DNA of 64,000 nucleotides from Hymenobacter sp. BT559 (GTDB taxonomy: Bacteria > Bacteroidota > Bacteroidia > Cytophagales > Hymenobacteraceae). The stretch spans positions 186,001-250,000 of the forward strand of contig NZ_JAGETY010000004.1 in assembly GCF_017571525.1 (NCBI RefSeq), read 5' to 3'. Numbering within the stretch: the stretch's first letter is position 1; the number at the start of each line of letters is the position of its first letter. The notes below the pieces were generated by a model. That model ran no database searches. It saw only the letters and a list, made by a program, of their open reading frames with translations, and had not been told where the DNA came from. Of the stretch, positions 24,292-32,787 are shown one piece after another. The translations under genes and the position numbers were made by a program.

Positions 24292-25190
24292 GTGCCCAAT
24301 CCGACGCGGCTATGCCAGCCCTGACTCAACGCCTGGCACTTGGCACCGCGCAGTTTGGCCTGGCTTATGGGTTGAACAACCAAGCCGGCCAGCCAACTAC
24401 CCTAGCCGTGGCCGAGGTGCTGGCCGCCGCCCAGGCCGCCGGCCTCACGCTGCTCGATACGGCCGCTGCCTACGGCAACAGCGAAGCCCGCCTGGGTGAG
24501 CTGGCAGGCGATAATGCAGCTTTTAGCCTGATAACCAAGCTACCCGCCGGCCCGCCCGCGCAGGTAGCCCAACACCTGGCTGAGTCGCTGGCCCGGCTGC
24601 GGCGGGGGAAGCTTTATGGCGTGCTATTTCACGCATTTGGGCCGCTGCAAGCTCAGCCCGCCGCCTGGCAGGCGCTGCAAGCCGCGCGGGCTGCGGGGCA
24701 GGTGGCACGCATTGGGGTGTCGCTCTACCACCCGCACGAGGCCGAGTGGCTGCTAGCCCAGGGCTGGGACCTGGACCTCGTGCAGGTGCCCTACAACGTG
24801 CTCGACCAGCGCTTTGCGGGGGTGCTGCCCCGGCTGGCGGCGCACGGCGTAGAGGTGCACGTGCGCTCGGCATTTTTGCAGGGCTTGCTGCTGCGCGAGC
24901 CCGCTAGCCTGCCGCCGTTCTTTCAGCCGCTAGCCCCCAAGCTGCACCAGCTACGAGCCCTGGCCCACGAGGCAGGCGTGCCGCTAGCCGCAGCATTGCT
25001 GCTGTTTGCGGCCTACGCGCCGGGCGTGGCGCGGGCAGTTATCGGCGTCGATTCAGTTGCCAATCTGCACGAAAACCTGCGTGCCGCCAGCTACCTGGCT
25101 GCGGCCGAAACCCTGCGCCCGGCCCTAGCCGAGCTGGCCGAACCTACCGACACGTTTATTCTTCCCTACGCATGGCCGCCGCGTCCCTGA
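24288..25190 (+). CDS. Aldo/keto reductase in the pseudaminic-acid locus
   Basis: 300 residues, starting with GTG 24288 inside the pseC stop (GTGA); an ATG at 24312 is an alternative. It has the aldo/keto reductase barrel: LGTAQFGLAYG at strand 1, LLDTAAAYGNSE with the catalytic D and Y, LITKLP with the catalytic K, and the late IGVDSVANL segment. Such genes recur beside pse/leg loci, where they have been proposed to act on an activated sugar or on the nonulosonic acid side chain; the reaction here is not known. It overlaps the SDR gene by 19 bases. Confidence 0.8.
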   Translation: MSAQSDAAMPALTQRLALGTAQFGLAYGLNNQAGQPTTLAVAEVLAAAQAAGLTLLDTAAAYGNSEARLGELAGDNAAFSLITKLPAGPPAQVAQHLAESLARLRRGKLYGVLFHAFGPLQAQPAAWQALQAARAAGQVARIGVSLYHPHEAEWLLAQGWDLDLVQVPYNVLDQRFAGVLPRLAAHGVEVHVRSAFLQGLLLREPASLPPFFQPLAPKLHQLRALAHEAGVPLAAALLLFAAYAPGVARAVIGVDSVANLHENLRAASYLAAAETLRPALAELAEPTDTFILPYAWPPRP

Positions 25191-25978
25191 CTGATTCTTT
25201 TTACCGCAGCATGTTTGATTTAGCCGGCCAAACGGTGCTGCTTACCGGTGGCTACGGCCACCTGGGCCGCGCCATTGCGGCGGGCCTGCTAGCCCACGGC
25301 GCGCGGGTAGTAGTGCTGGGCCGCAGCGCCGAAAAGTTTGCCAGCGCTTTTGGTAATGACCGTGAAAATGTTCACTTTATTTTCTGCGATGTAGCCGAAA
25401 CGGCCTCCGTGCAGGCCGCCTTCCGCCAGAGCTTCGACCTCTACGGGTCGCCGCGCGTGCTCATCAACAATGCTTTTTATAGCCGCGGCCAGCAGCCCGA
25501 TGCGCTCCCCGATGCCGACTTCGCGCTAGGCCTCGACGGCTCGGTGGGCACTGCCTACCGCTGCCTGCGCGAGGTGCTGCCCTATTTGCGCGCCGTAGGG
25601 AGCGGTAAAATCATTAATGTGGCCTCTATGTATGGCGTGGTGGCGCCCGACTTTGGGGCTTATACTAACGCACCCCAGTTTCTCAACCCGCCCCACTACG
25701 GCGCAGGCAAGGCTGCGATGATTCAGCTAACCAAGTACTTCGCTTCGTACCTGGGCCCGGAGAATATTCAAGTAAACTGCGTATCGCCGGGCGCTTTTCC
25801 TTCCGATGCGGTGCGGCAAAATGCGGGCTTCGAGGGTGAGCTGCAGCGGCGTATTCCGCTAGGACGCGTGGGCGAGCCGCAGGACCTGGCGGGCGCGTTT
25901 GTGTTTCTTAGCTCGGCGGCTTCCAATTTCGTGACCGGCCACAACCTGGTGGTAGATGGCGGCTGGACCATCCGCTAG
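25172..25978 (+). CDS. SDR-family oxidoreductase in the pseudaminic-acid locus
   Basis: 268 residues from ATG 25172, with a second ATG at 25211 that would start MFDLAGQTVLLTGG and avoid the overlap with the previous gene. The NAD(P) motif TGGYGHLG and the active site (S in NVASMYG, Y-x3-K in HYGAGKAAM) are of the classical SDR type. It resembles PtmA-like reductases of flagellin glycosylation loci. The tight packing with the aldo/keto reductase suggests the two act in the same branch of nonulosonic acid modification; that is an inference. Confidence 0.82.
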   Translation: MAAASLTDSFYRSMFDLAGQTVLLTGGYGHLGRAIAAGLLAHGARVVVLGRSAEKFASAFGNDRENVHFIFCDVAETASVQAAFRQSFDLYGSPRVLINNAFYSRGQQPDALPDADFALGLDGSVGTAYRCLREVLPYLRAVGSGKIINVASMYGVVAPDFGAYTNAPQFLNPPHYGAGKAAMIQLTKYFASYLGPENIQVNCVSPGAFPSDAVRQNAGFEGELQRRIPLGRVGEPQDLAGAFVFLSSAASNFVTGHNLVVDGGWTIR

Positions 25979-25993
25979 GCCCTTTTCCCACTT

Positions 25994-26746
25994 ATGACTC
26001 TGCCAACTCCGCGCGTAGTGGCGCTTATTCAGGCCCGGCTAGGGTCGTCGCGCCTGCCGGGCAAGTCGCGGCTGCCGCTGCCGCTCGATGCGGCCGGCGA
26101 TGCACATACCATCTTGGGCCACGTGGTGCGCCGGGCACGGCAGGCCGCCTCGATAAGCGAAGTGATAGTCGCGACTACCACCCAACCGCTTGACGATGAG
26201 CTGGCCGCGCTAGGCGAGCGGCTGAATATTGGCGTTTTTCGGGGCGATGAGCACGACGTGCTGGGTCGTTTTGCGGGCGCGCTAGCCCAGGCTGGCCCAG
26301 CCGAAGTAGTGGTACGCCTCACAGCCGACAACCCAGCCGTGGACCCGGCTTTTTTAGACGCGGCGGTGGCCCACCACCTCGCCACCGGCGCCGCCTACAC
26401 GCACACCACCGGCCTGCCGCTGGGCACTAATATCGAAGTCATCAGCGCCACGGCATTGCACCGGGCTCACGCCGAGGCAACACAGCCCGACGAGCGCGAG
26501 CACGTGACTCCTTATCTGCGCCGCCACCCTGAGCTGTTTCAGCTCGAAACGCTGCCGCTGGCCGTGCTGCCGGCAGTAGCCGCCTTGCGCCTCACCGTAG
26601 ACTACCCGAGCGACTACGCCTTGCTGAGCCTATTATTCAGCACGCTAGGCCCCGATTTTTCTCTAACCGACCCGGCAGGGCTGCCCGCGCTACTGACTCT
26701 TCACCCGTGGCTCTCCGCAATAAATGGGGCCAACGTGCAGCGCTAG
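25994..26746 (+). CDS. Cytidylyltransferase of the SpsF/PseF type
   Basis: 250 residues. The start VVALIQARLGSSRLPGKSR is the nucleotide-binding signature of the SpsF/NeuA/KdsB cytidylyltransferase family, and RLTADNPAVDP carries the metal-binding aspartate. In the PseF position it would activate pseudaminic acid as CMP-Pse. It is closer to SpsF-like proteins than to the classical PseF/NeuA form, so a variant sugar is possible. Its TAG stop lies in a CTAG whose other strand is the stop of the convergent T9SS gene. Confidence 0.78.
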   Translation: MTLPTPRVVALIQARLGSSRLPGKSRLPLPLDAAGDAHTILGHVVRRARQAASISEVIVATTTQPLDDELAALGERLNIGVFRGDEHDVLGRFAGALAQAGPAEVVVRLTADNPAVDPAFLDAAVAHHLATGAAYTHTTGLPLGTNIEVISATALHRAHAEATQPDEREHVTPYLRRHPELFQLETLPLAVLPAVAALRLTVDYPSDYALLSLLFSTLGPDFSLTDPAGLPALLTLHPWLSAINGANVQR

Positions 26747-29055
26747 CTTCCGCGCTGCACCTCGACCCAGCCGCGATAGCGCTGGCCGGTAGCCTCATTG
26801 CTGAGCATATAGTAGTAGATGCCGCCGGCCTGCCCGGCCGCATTCCAGCCATTGTCGTAGCGCGGGCGGTCGTACACCTGCTTGCCCCAGCGGTCGAAAA
26901 TGACCAAGTGCCAGTCTGCCGGCACAAGCCCTTTGAGCGTAAAAAACTCGTTTTCGCGGTCCCCATTGGGTGTTATGATGTTGGGGATGACGATGGGGCA
27001 ATCGACGGGGCTAGCCACCCGCGTGGCGCGGGCAGGGCAGCTGGCCGCCGTGGCACGCACTTCTACGGAGTATTGGCCGGGGCCATGCGCTACGTAGCTA
27101 GGCCCAGTAGAGCCGTCTTGCCAACGGTAGAGTGTGCCCGCTGGCTGGGGATTGGTGCGAATTACCCACACGGCATTGGGGCACACCGTGGTGTCAGCCC
27201 CCAAGCTAACGCTGGGCAGTACCCCTAGCCGCACCTGGCTAGTGGCCGTAGCGGTACAGCCCTGGGGGGTGGTCACAAGCACGGTATAGCTCCCACTCGT
27301 CTGGGCTAGGTAGGTGGCGCTGGTACTGCCATCTTGCCAGCGGTAAGTAGTGCCGGCGGGCTGCGCCCCAGGCCGCAGCAGCACTGAAGCAGCACATACC
27401 AACGTATCGGCTGGCAGATGAGGGCTGGGTACCGCATTGAGGGTGACGTTCACGGCAGCGGCACTGGCGCAGCCCGCTGGCGAGGTCACAGTTACGCTGT
27501 AGCGACCGCTAGCCTGAGCCAGGAAAGTAGCATTGGTGCTGCCATCCTGCCAGCGGTAGGTGCTGCCAGGTGGCTGCACGCCGGCAGCTAGCTGATACTG
27601 GGTACCGCACACCACGACATCATTACCCAGGCTAACCTGCGGCAATGGCGCTACTTCTACCGCTTGGGTAACGGTAACTGGCGTATCGATGCCCGGCACT
27701 GAAACCGACAGCGTTACTTGGTAGGTGCCCGCATTGCCATACGTATGCGTAGGAGTTAACCCGGTCGCCACATTCAACCCGCCCGAGGCCGGGTCGCCAA
27801 AGTTCCAGGTGGCTACTGCGCTGCTCACGGCAGGCTGCAAGGTGCCCACAAATGCTACAGCAGCGCCGGCACAGGTAGCATTGCTAGTGAAGTTGGCGGA
27901 ATAGTTAATTATCGGATAGATGTTTGCAAAATTTGGCAAGCCGTTCAATCCTTGTTTACCCGCCAATGTTACCGCCTGCCGTTTGTAGTTACAGGCTGCC
28001 CCTGTAGCATTCGGATTTTGAATGGCGTTTAGGAAGGTGTTTCCATAAGAAGCTACATAAATTTTACCATCCGGTCCTAATACCAGGTTGCCCAAGCGCT
28101 CGGCACTTACAATTAAGGTGGCAGAATTTACAATTGCCGTGGGCGAGCCGGCGAGCAAATTATACTGCGTAATCTCGCCAGCCAGGGAGTAGGTTGTATA
28201 TAACTTGCTATTATCGGGCGAAAACTCTACGCCGTAGGTGTAGTCGTGATAAGCGAGCAGTACATAGTTCGAAACCCCTCCCGTCGCATTATCAAAGTCA
28301 TAAAGCTCACACTGCGAATCGCGCTGAGCCAATGCCAGGTGCCGCCCATCAGGCGAAGCCTTCATACAGCCAACCGCATTGGCTGCCCCATAAAAGCTAG
28401 ACCCGCCTTGGTGGACGGCGCCTACATTACTGATAACAGGTGTTGAACTGATGCCAGTAGGCGAAAGCAAAAAGCTGTAGAACGCATTAGATTGCCAGCC
28501 GTGCACCACTATCCAGTAATCACGACCATTGGCGTGGCGCACAGCGGTTAGTTTTTCAGTTACTTTGCCGCCTATCGTAGGTGTTGGCAACACGACGCCC
28601 TTTATGCCGGTTATATCGCCTAGCCCCCCCCTCAGCGAAAAATCTACTATAGAATATCGCAGCCCGCCTACCAGGTTGTTTTCGATGGCATCGGCGCAGA
28701 AAAGGTATGCCTTGGTAGAGCTACCGGGCAGGGGTAACAGCAAGGCTCCCTGGGAAGTAGAATTGTTTCCGCCTAAGCCTGTGCCGCCATTGGGCATTAC
28801 CTGATGCTGACTATCCCAGATAGCCTCCCCATTGCTGTAAGCTAGTAGCTGCCCATTAGCATCCGACAAGGATGTACAGCCTTCGTAAGTGAGCATTGCG
28901 CTGTTGGTAAGCGCCACAGGACCGCTGCTAGTGAACTTCACGCCAGCATGGTCGCCAAAGTACCAGTTTTGTATTTGTGCCCAGCTGGCTGACGACTTTA
29001 AAAGAAGCGACAGAAGCACACTCAAAACAAGCCTAATAGAGTAATTTTTCCTCAT
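26743..29055 (-). CDS. Large secreted T9SS cargo: propeller-like, PKD and Ig-like domains, type B sorting domain
   Basis: 770 residues from ATG 29055 (MRKNYSIRLVLSVLL, a signal peptide ending SWAQ). Residues about 27-400 look like a beta-propeller with WD/NHL-like repeats (ASPDGRHLALAQ, EFSPDNSKLYTTY, LGPDGKIYVASY). A PKD domain follows (WNFGDPASGG to HTYGNAGTYQVTLSV, about 400-470), then three Ig-like repeats of about 70 residues, each with YRWQDGS, and the C-terminal gliding-associated (CHU_C, type B) domain from about 684 (IITPNGDRENEFF, IFDRWGKQVYD). It would be exported by Sec and then T9SS. The role of the cargo is unknown. It lies on the opposite strand inside the pse locus. Confidence 0.88.
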   Translation of the reverse strand: MRKNYSIRLVLSVLLSLLLKSSASWAQIQNWYFGDHAGVKFTSSGPVALTNSAMLTYEGCTSLSDANGQLLAYSNGEAIWDSQHQVMPNGGTGLGGNNSTSQGALLLPLPGSSTKAYLFCADAIENNLVGGLRYSIVDFSLRGGLGDITGIKGVVLPTPTIGGKVTEKLTAVRHANGRDYWIVVHGWQSNAFYSFLLSPTGISSTPVISNVGAVHQGGSSFYGAANAVGCMKASPDGRHLALAQRDSQCELYDFDNATGGVSNYVLLAYHDYTYGVEFSPDNSKLYTTYSLAGEITQYNLLAGSPTAIVNSATLIVSAERLGNLVLGPDGKIYVASYGNTFLNAIQNPNATGAACNYKRQAVTLAGKQGLNGLPNFANIYPIINYSANFTSNATCAGAAVAFVGTLQPAVSSAVATWNFGDPASGGLNVATGLTPTHTYGNAGTYQVTLSVSVPGIDTPVTVTQAVEVAPLPQVSLGNDVVVCGTQYQLAAGVQPPGSTYRWQDGSTNATFLAQASGRYSVTVTSPAGCASAAAVNVTLNAVPSPHLPADTLVCAASVLLRPGAQPAGTTYRWQDGSTSATYLAQTSGSYTVLVTTPQGCTATATSQVRLGVLPSVSLGADTTVCPNAVWVIRTNPQPAGTLYRWQDGSTGPSYVAHGPGQYSVEVRATAASCPARATRVASPVDCPIVIPNIITPNGDRENEFFTLKGLVPADWHLVIFDRWGKQVYDRPRYDNGWNAAGQAGGIYYYMLSNEATGQRYRGWVEVQRGS

Positions 29056-29093
29056 GTAGTATACTTTACTTCTAAGTAGAATTATTGACTTAG

Positions 29094-29101
29094 CAAAACT
29101 A
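29094..29101 (-). promoter_or_regulatory. Promoter -7 element of the T9SS cargo gene
   Basis: Minus-strand TAGTTTTG matches TAnnTTTG, about 40 bases before the ATG at 29055, in an AT-rich divergent spacer. Confidence 0.5.
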
Positions 29102-29182
29102 AGTTGATTTCTTTGCTCAGAAACTATGATACTCAATACGGCTACAGTGATTCTTTGAAAAATGATGCTGCACTTGCATTTC

Positions 29183-29190
29183 TACTTTTG
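29183..29190 (+). promoter_or_regulatory. Promoter -7 element for the pseG-pseH gene
   Basis: TACTTTTG matches TAnnTTTG, 50 bases before the ATG at 29240. It suggests that the second half of the pse locus has its own start site after the interruption by the T9SS gene. Confidence 0.5.
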
Positions 29191-29239
29191 TGGTGTGTGC
29201 ACTTTTACTATTACTGAATTAGTTATTCTGGTTTATTAA

Positions 29240-30748
29240 ATGTCTGACAACTACTTATCAGCAGGGCCACTCTATTTTAGAGTCGATGGCTCCTCTACTA
29301 TTGGCCTAGGGCACTTGGTGCGTTGCCAGGCGCTAGCACAGGCCCTGCAACCCATCTTCAAAGCTGTATTTATAGTGCGCGAAGCAGAAGATGCTATTAA
29401 ACAGCAACTTGGTAGTGCAGGGATAGCATTGTGGGCCATACCGGCGGCTATAGCCACCGGCACAGCCGAAGCTGACTGGCTAGCTAATCAATTAACCCCA
29501 ACAGATGTATTAATCCTGGATGGGTATCACTTCACGTCTGATTATCAGCAGACAGTAGCTGCCACTGGCGCTGCATTAGTTTGCCTCGACGACTTAATTA
29601 CGCCGCCCCTATGGGCTGACCTCGTGCTTAATCAAGCTGGTGGCGTGCTGCCAGCGGCTTACGCTCAAGTGCCGCTGGCACAGCTCTGCTTAGGCCCAGT
29701 ATATGCCCTGCTGCGGCCGGAGTTTTGGGCCTCTGCCACCAGCCCCTCAGAAAGGCGTGAGTGCCGGCTGTTTCTAAATATGGGCGGCGCTGACCCTACC
29801 AATCAAACGGCGCTCTTGCTGCCCTTAGTACGGCAGCATTTCCCTAGCTATACGCTAGTAGTAGTAACCGGGGCAGCCTATCCGCACCAGGCAGCCTTGC
29901 AGGCAGTTGCTCAGCCGCTAGGGGGCTCTATTCTTCTCTACCATGACTTGTCGGCGGGGGCCCTAGCGGCGCTGCTGCGCACCTGCGAGGTTTTTGTGTG
30001 CCCACCCAGCGGCGTGGCGTATGAGTGCTGTGCTACTGGTGGAGCTGTACTACTGCACCCCACTGCCGAAAACCAGCAGATGCTGTTTCAGTTCTTAGTG
30101 CAGCAACAACTTGCACTCCCCCTGGCCGAGGGCCTTACCCTACCAGAAAATGCCTTGCCATCTGTAGCAGCTCAGCAATTGATAAGACAACGGCAGTTAT
30201 TCGATGGACTAGCTGCCCAACGGCTACAAACCATTTTTTATCAATTGGCCGAAGGACAGCGCTATAGCCTACGGCGAGCTACCAAGCAGGACTCACAACT
30301 CTATTTTACGTGGGCCAACGACCCAGCTGTTCGACGCAACGCTGTCCATTCAGCGCCTATCGCCTGGGAAACGCACATTGCCTGGTTTTCTCGACGGCTG
30401 CAAGACCCGGACTCCTACCTCTATCTCTTACTATCACCCACTGATGAACCCATTGGTCAGGTACGAATTGAGTTCGATGGCCCAGCATCTGTGGGCACTA
30501 TTGACTACTCGCTAGCCCCCGCTTTTCGAGGCCAGGGGCTAGGGCAGTTACTATTGCGCCGGGCACTGCAGCGGCTGCGCCACGAGCGCTCTGGGCTAGC
30601 CCACCACGCAGTGCAAGGCTTAGTAAAAAGCAGCAACCGGGCATCGGCGCGGGTATTCGAGCAGTTGCGGTTTGTGCAGCAGGGGTCCGTTACTTTGCAG
30701 GGCGAAGAGTACGAGGCTTACCAACTCAACTTTCCGCCTTCTTGTTAA
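29240..30748 (+). CDS. PseG-PseH fusion: nucleotide-sugar hydrolase plus N-acetyltransferase
   Basis: 502 residues. Residues 1 to about 335 are PseG, which removes UDP from UDP-2,4-diacetamido-altropyranose: DGSSTIGLGHLVRC (with H25) is the family start, LDGYHFTSDYQ and FLNMGGADPTNQ follow, and PPSGVAYECCATGG is the GT-B-like uridine site. Residues 342-502 are a GNAT domain (acetyl-CoA loop RGQGLG at 431-436, ending in KSSNRASARVFEQLRF) in the role of PseH, which acetylates the 4-amino group. In the pathway PseH acts just before PseG, so both consecutive steps sit on one chain. Usual genes are separate. Codon use is more AT-rich than in most of the window. Confidence 0.88.
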   Translation: MSDNYLSAGPLYFRVDGSSTIGLGHLVRCQALAQALQPIFKAVFIVREAEDAIKQQLGSAGIALWAIPAAIATGTAEADWLANQLTPTDVLILDGYHFTSDYQQTVAATGAALVCLDDLITPPLWADLVLNQAGGVLPAAYAQVPLAQLCLGPVYALLRPEFWASATSPSERRECRLFLNMGGADPTNQTALLLPLVRQHFPSYTLVVVTGAAYPHQAALQAVAQPLGGSILLYHDLSAGALAALLRTCEVFVCPPSGVAYECCATGGAVLLHPTAENQQMLFQFLVQQQLALPLAEGLTLPENALPSVAAQQLIRQRQLFDGLAAQRLQTIFYQLAEGQRYSLRRATKQDSQLYFTWANDPAVRRNAVHSAPIAWETHIAWFSRRLQDPDSYLYLLLSPTDEPIGQVRIEFDGPASVGTIDYSLAPAFRGQGLGQLLLRRALQRLRHERSGLAHHAVQGLVKSSNRASARVFEQLRFVQQGSVTLQGEEYEAYQLNFPPSC

Positions 30749-30757
30749 TTCATTGCT

Positions 30758-31807
30758 ATGCAGGATATTGTACTGGGTGGCCATCGCATTGGTGCTGGTC
30801 AACCACCTTTTATTATTGCCGAAATGTCGGGCAACCATGGCCAATCGCTGGAGCGAGCCCTAGCCATTGTGGATGCCGCTGCCGACGCTGGGTGTCAAGG
30901 CCTGAAAATTCAGACCAGCACCCCCGATATGCTCACGCTCGATAGCCGGGAGCCCGACTTTGTGGTGCGTGGCGCAAACCAGGACTGGGAAGGACAGTCA
31001 CTTTACGAACTGTATACCACCAACTTCACGCCGTTTGAATGGCACGCGGCCATCTTTGCGCGTGCGCAGGAACGCGGCATGGTAGGCTTCAGCTCCCCAT
31101 TTGGGATAGAGGCAATTGAGTTTTTGGAAAGCGTAGGCTGTCCAGCTTACAAGATTGCGTCGTTTGAGAATAACTGGCCGGAACTCATTCGCCGAGCGGC
31201 TCAAACGGGCAAGCCTATAATCATTTCGACGGGTATGGCCGACTTAGCCGACCTGGAGCGTATGGTAGCTATTGTGCGGGCCGAGGGCAATGAGCAGCTG
31301 GTACTGCTTAAATGCACGAGCACCTATCCGGCTGAGCCACACAACACTAACTTACGCACAATTCCGCACTTGCGCGAGCTGTTTAATTGCCAAGTAGGTC
31401 TTTCCGACCACACGCTCGGTACTGGGGTAGGCGTAGCCGCTACTGTGCTAGGGGCTACCGTTATCGAAAAGCACTTGACACTCGACCGGGCCGACGGTGG
31501 GCCCGACGCCTCTTTTTCGCTGGAACCGGCCGAGATGGCTCGCCTCGTGCAGGAGTGCCGCCAAGCTCAGCAGGCGCTGGGCAGCGTGTTTTACGGCCCT
31601 ACACAGGCAGAGCAAAAGTCGCTGGCTTTCCGGCGCTCTATCTATGTAGTACAAGACGTAGCCGAGGGGGAAATACTTACCGCTGATAATGTACGCGTTA
31701 TTCGGCCAGGCAATGGCCTGCCGCCGCATGTACTCCCGCAGGTGATAGGGCGCCCGGCCCGCCACTCAGTGCGCCGGGGCACAGCCCTGAACTGGGATAT
31801 GGTGTAG
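30758..31807 (+). CDS. pseI: Pseudaminic acid synthase PseI
   Basis: 349 residues. The NeuB-type barrel (IIAEMSGNHGQSLERAL; KIQTSTPDMLTLD; ASFENNWPELI; GLSDHTLGTGVG; EKHLTLDRADGGPDASFSLEP) condenses phosphoenolpyruvate with 2,4-diacetamido-2,4,6-trideoxy-altrose. Residues about 290-349 form the SAF/antifreeze-like domain (SIYVVQDVAEGEILTADNV) that covers the active site in the dimer. The form DRADGGPDA fits PseI better than NeuB or LegI. It starts nine bases after the PseG-PseH gene. Confidence 0.92.
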   Translation: MQDIVLGGHRIGAGQPPFIIAEMSGNHGQSLERALAIVDAAADAGCQGLKIQTSTPDMLTLDSREPDFVVRGANQDWEGQSLYELYTTNFTPFEWHAAIFARAQERGMVGFSSPFGIEAIEFLESVGCPAYKIASFENNWPELIRRAAQTGKPIIISTGMADLADLERMVAIVRAEGNEQLVLLKCTSTYPAEPHNTNLRTIPHLRELFNCQVGLSDHTLGTGVGVAATVLGATVIEKHLTLDRADGGPDASFSLEPAEMARLVQECRQAQQALGSVFYGPTQAEQKSLAFRRSIYVVQDVAEGEILTADNVRVIRPGNGLPPHVLPQVIGRPARHSVRRGTALNWDMV

Positions 31808-31848
31808 CAGCGCGCAGCCTCATTCTACTACTTAACCGATACCAGTCA

Positions 31849-32787
31849 ATGCAGATTCATCGCTTCGAAAATGGCAGCTATATCATCGCCGAACGCCTAA
31901 AGCTTGGGCACAATGTGCAGGTTGGCCCCCATACCAGCATACGAGCTACTGAGTGTGTTATCGGCGATGATGTCACAATCGGCGCTCATAATACTTTTCT
32001 TGTAGGTCAACGCCTTGAAATCGGAGCACTCACTACTATTGGCAACCATAATAGCTTGACCGCCCGCACCATAGCCTTAGGTGAGTATGTATTTTGGGAC
32101 TCGCACGTCACGGTAGGGCACGGTGGCAAATTCAGCCCTGATGCACATCTCACGGTGGGCTCGTATTCAATGATTTGCGCGCGCATTACGCTAAATACCA
32201 ACCACCGTATCGATATCGGAGAGTACGTTGGTATTGGCGAGGACGTAGCGGTTTGGACGCATGGCTCATTTTTGCCAATTCTGGAGGGCTTTCCGGCCGA
32301 TTTTGGTCCCGTTAGTATTGGTCATCACGTTTGGCTGCCAGCACGCACCACCGTATTACCTAATCGTCGCATCGGTAATAACGTGGTAATTGGCACCAAC
32401 TCTCTTATTAATAAAGACTTGCCTGATGGCTGCCTAGCGGGCGGCATTCCGGTCAAGATATTGCGGGAGAATGTGTACCCCAGTGAAGACCCCGCGCGCA
32501 ACGCGAAGCTTGTTGGCCAAGTGCTGCACGATTATGCTGAGCTAGCTGCCTATAAAGACCTGCAGGCCAACCTTGCTTACGATGAAGCCAAGCAGACAAT
32601 ACGATGCAATGAAGTGGTATTCGACTTGGCTACCATGAGAGCGCAAGGCACTTTTACCCGCACAGAAGAAGATTTCCGAGACTATCTGCGTCGGCGGGGT
32701 ATCAAGTTTTATACAGGCAAACCGTTTACGTCGGTGCTACCGGAAGAGTACCGTCACCTGCTTTACCCACCCAATGAGCTGCTTTAG
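31849..32787 (+). CDS. Hexapeptide-repeat acyltransferase
   Basis: 312 residues. Residues about 15-200 consist of left-handed beta-helix hexapeptide repeats (VIGDDVTIGAHN, TIGNHNSLTA, YVGIGEDVAVWTHGS, IGNNVVIGTNSLIN), typical of O- or N-acyltransferases that use acyl-CoA. The C-terminal 110 residues are a non-repeat extension of unknown role. The stop overlaps the next start by 14 bases, tying it to the PIG-L deacetylase; together they could exchange an acyl group on the sugar. Acceptor unknown. Confidence 0.82.
   Translation: MQIHRFENGSYIIAERLKLGHNVQVGPHTSIRATECVIGDDVTIGAHNTFLVGQRLEIGALTTIGNHNSLTARTIALGEYVFWDSHVTVGHGGKFSPDAHLTVGSYSMICARITLNTNHRIDIGEYVGIGEDVAVWTHGSFLPILEGFPADFGPVSIGHHVWLPARTTVLPNRRIGNNVVIGTNSLINKDLPDGCLAGGIPVKILRENVYPSEDPARNAKLVGQVLHDYAELAAYKDLQANLAYDEAKQTIRCNEVVFDLATMRAQGTFTRTEEDFRDYLRRRGIKFYTGKPFTSVLPEEYRHLLYPPNELL

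Noticed and set aside
24288..25978. Aldo/keto reductase and SDR as legionaminic acid genes
   Set aside because: The synthase and transaminase motifs fit the Pse branch and no LegB/LegC-type pair with a GDP-sugar route was seen.
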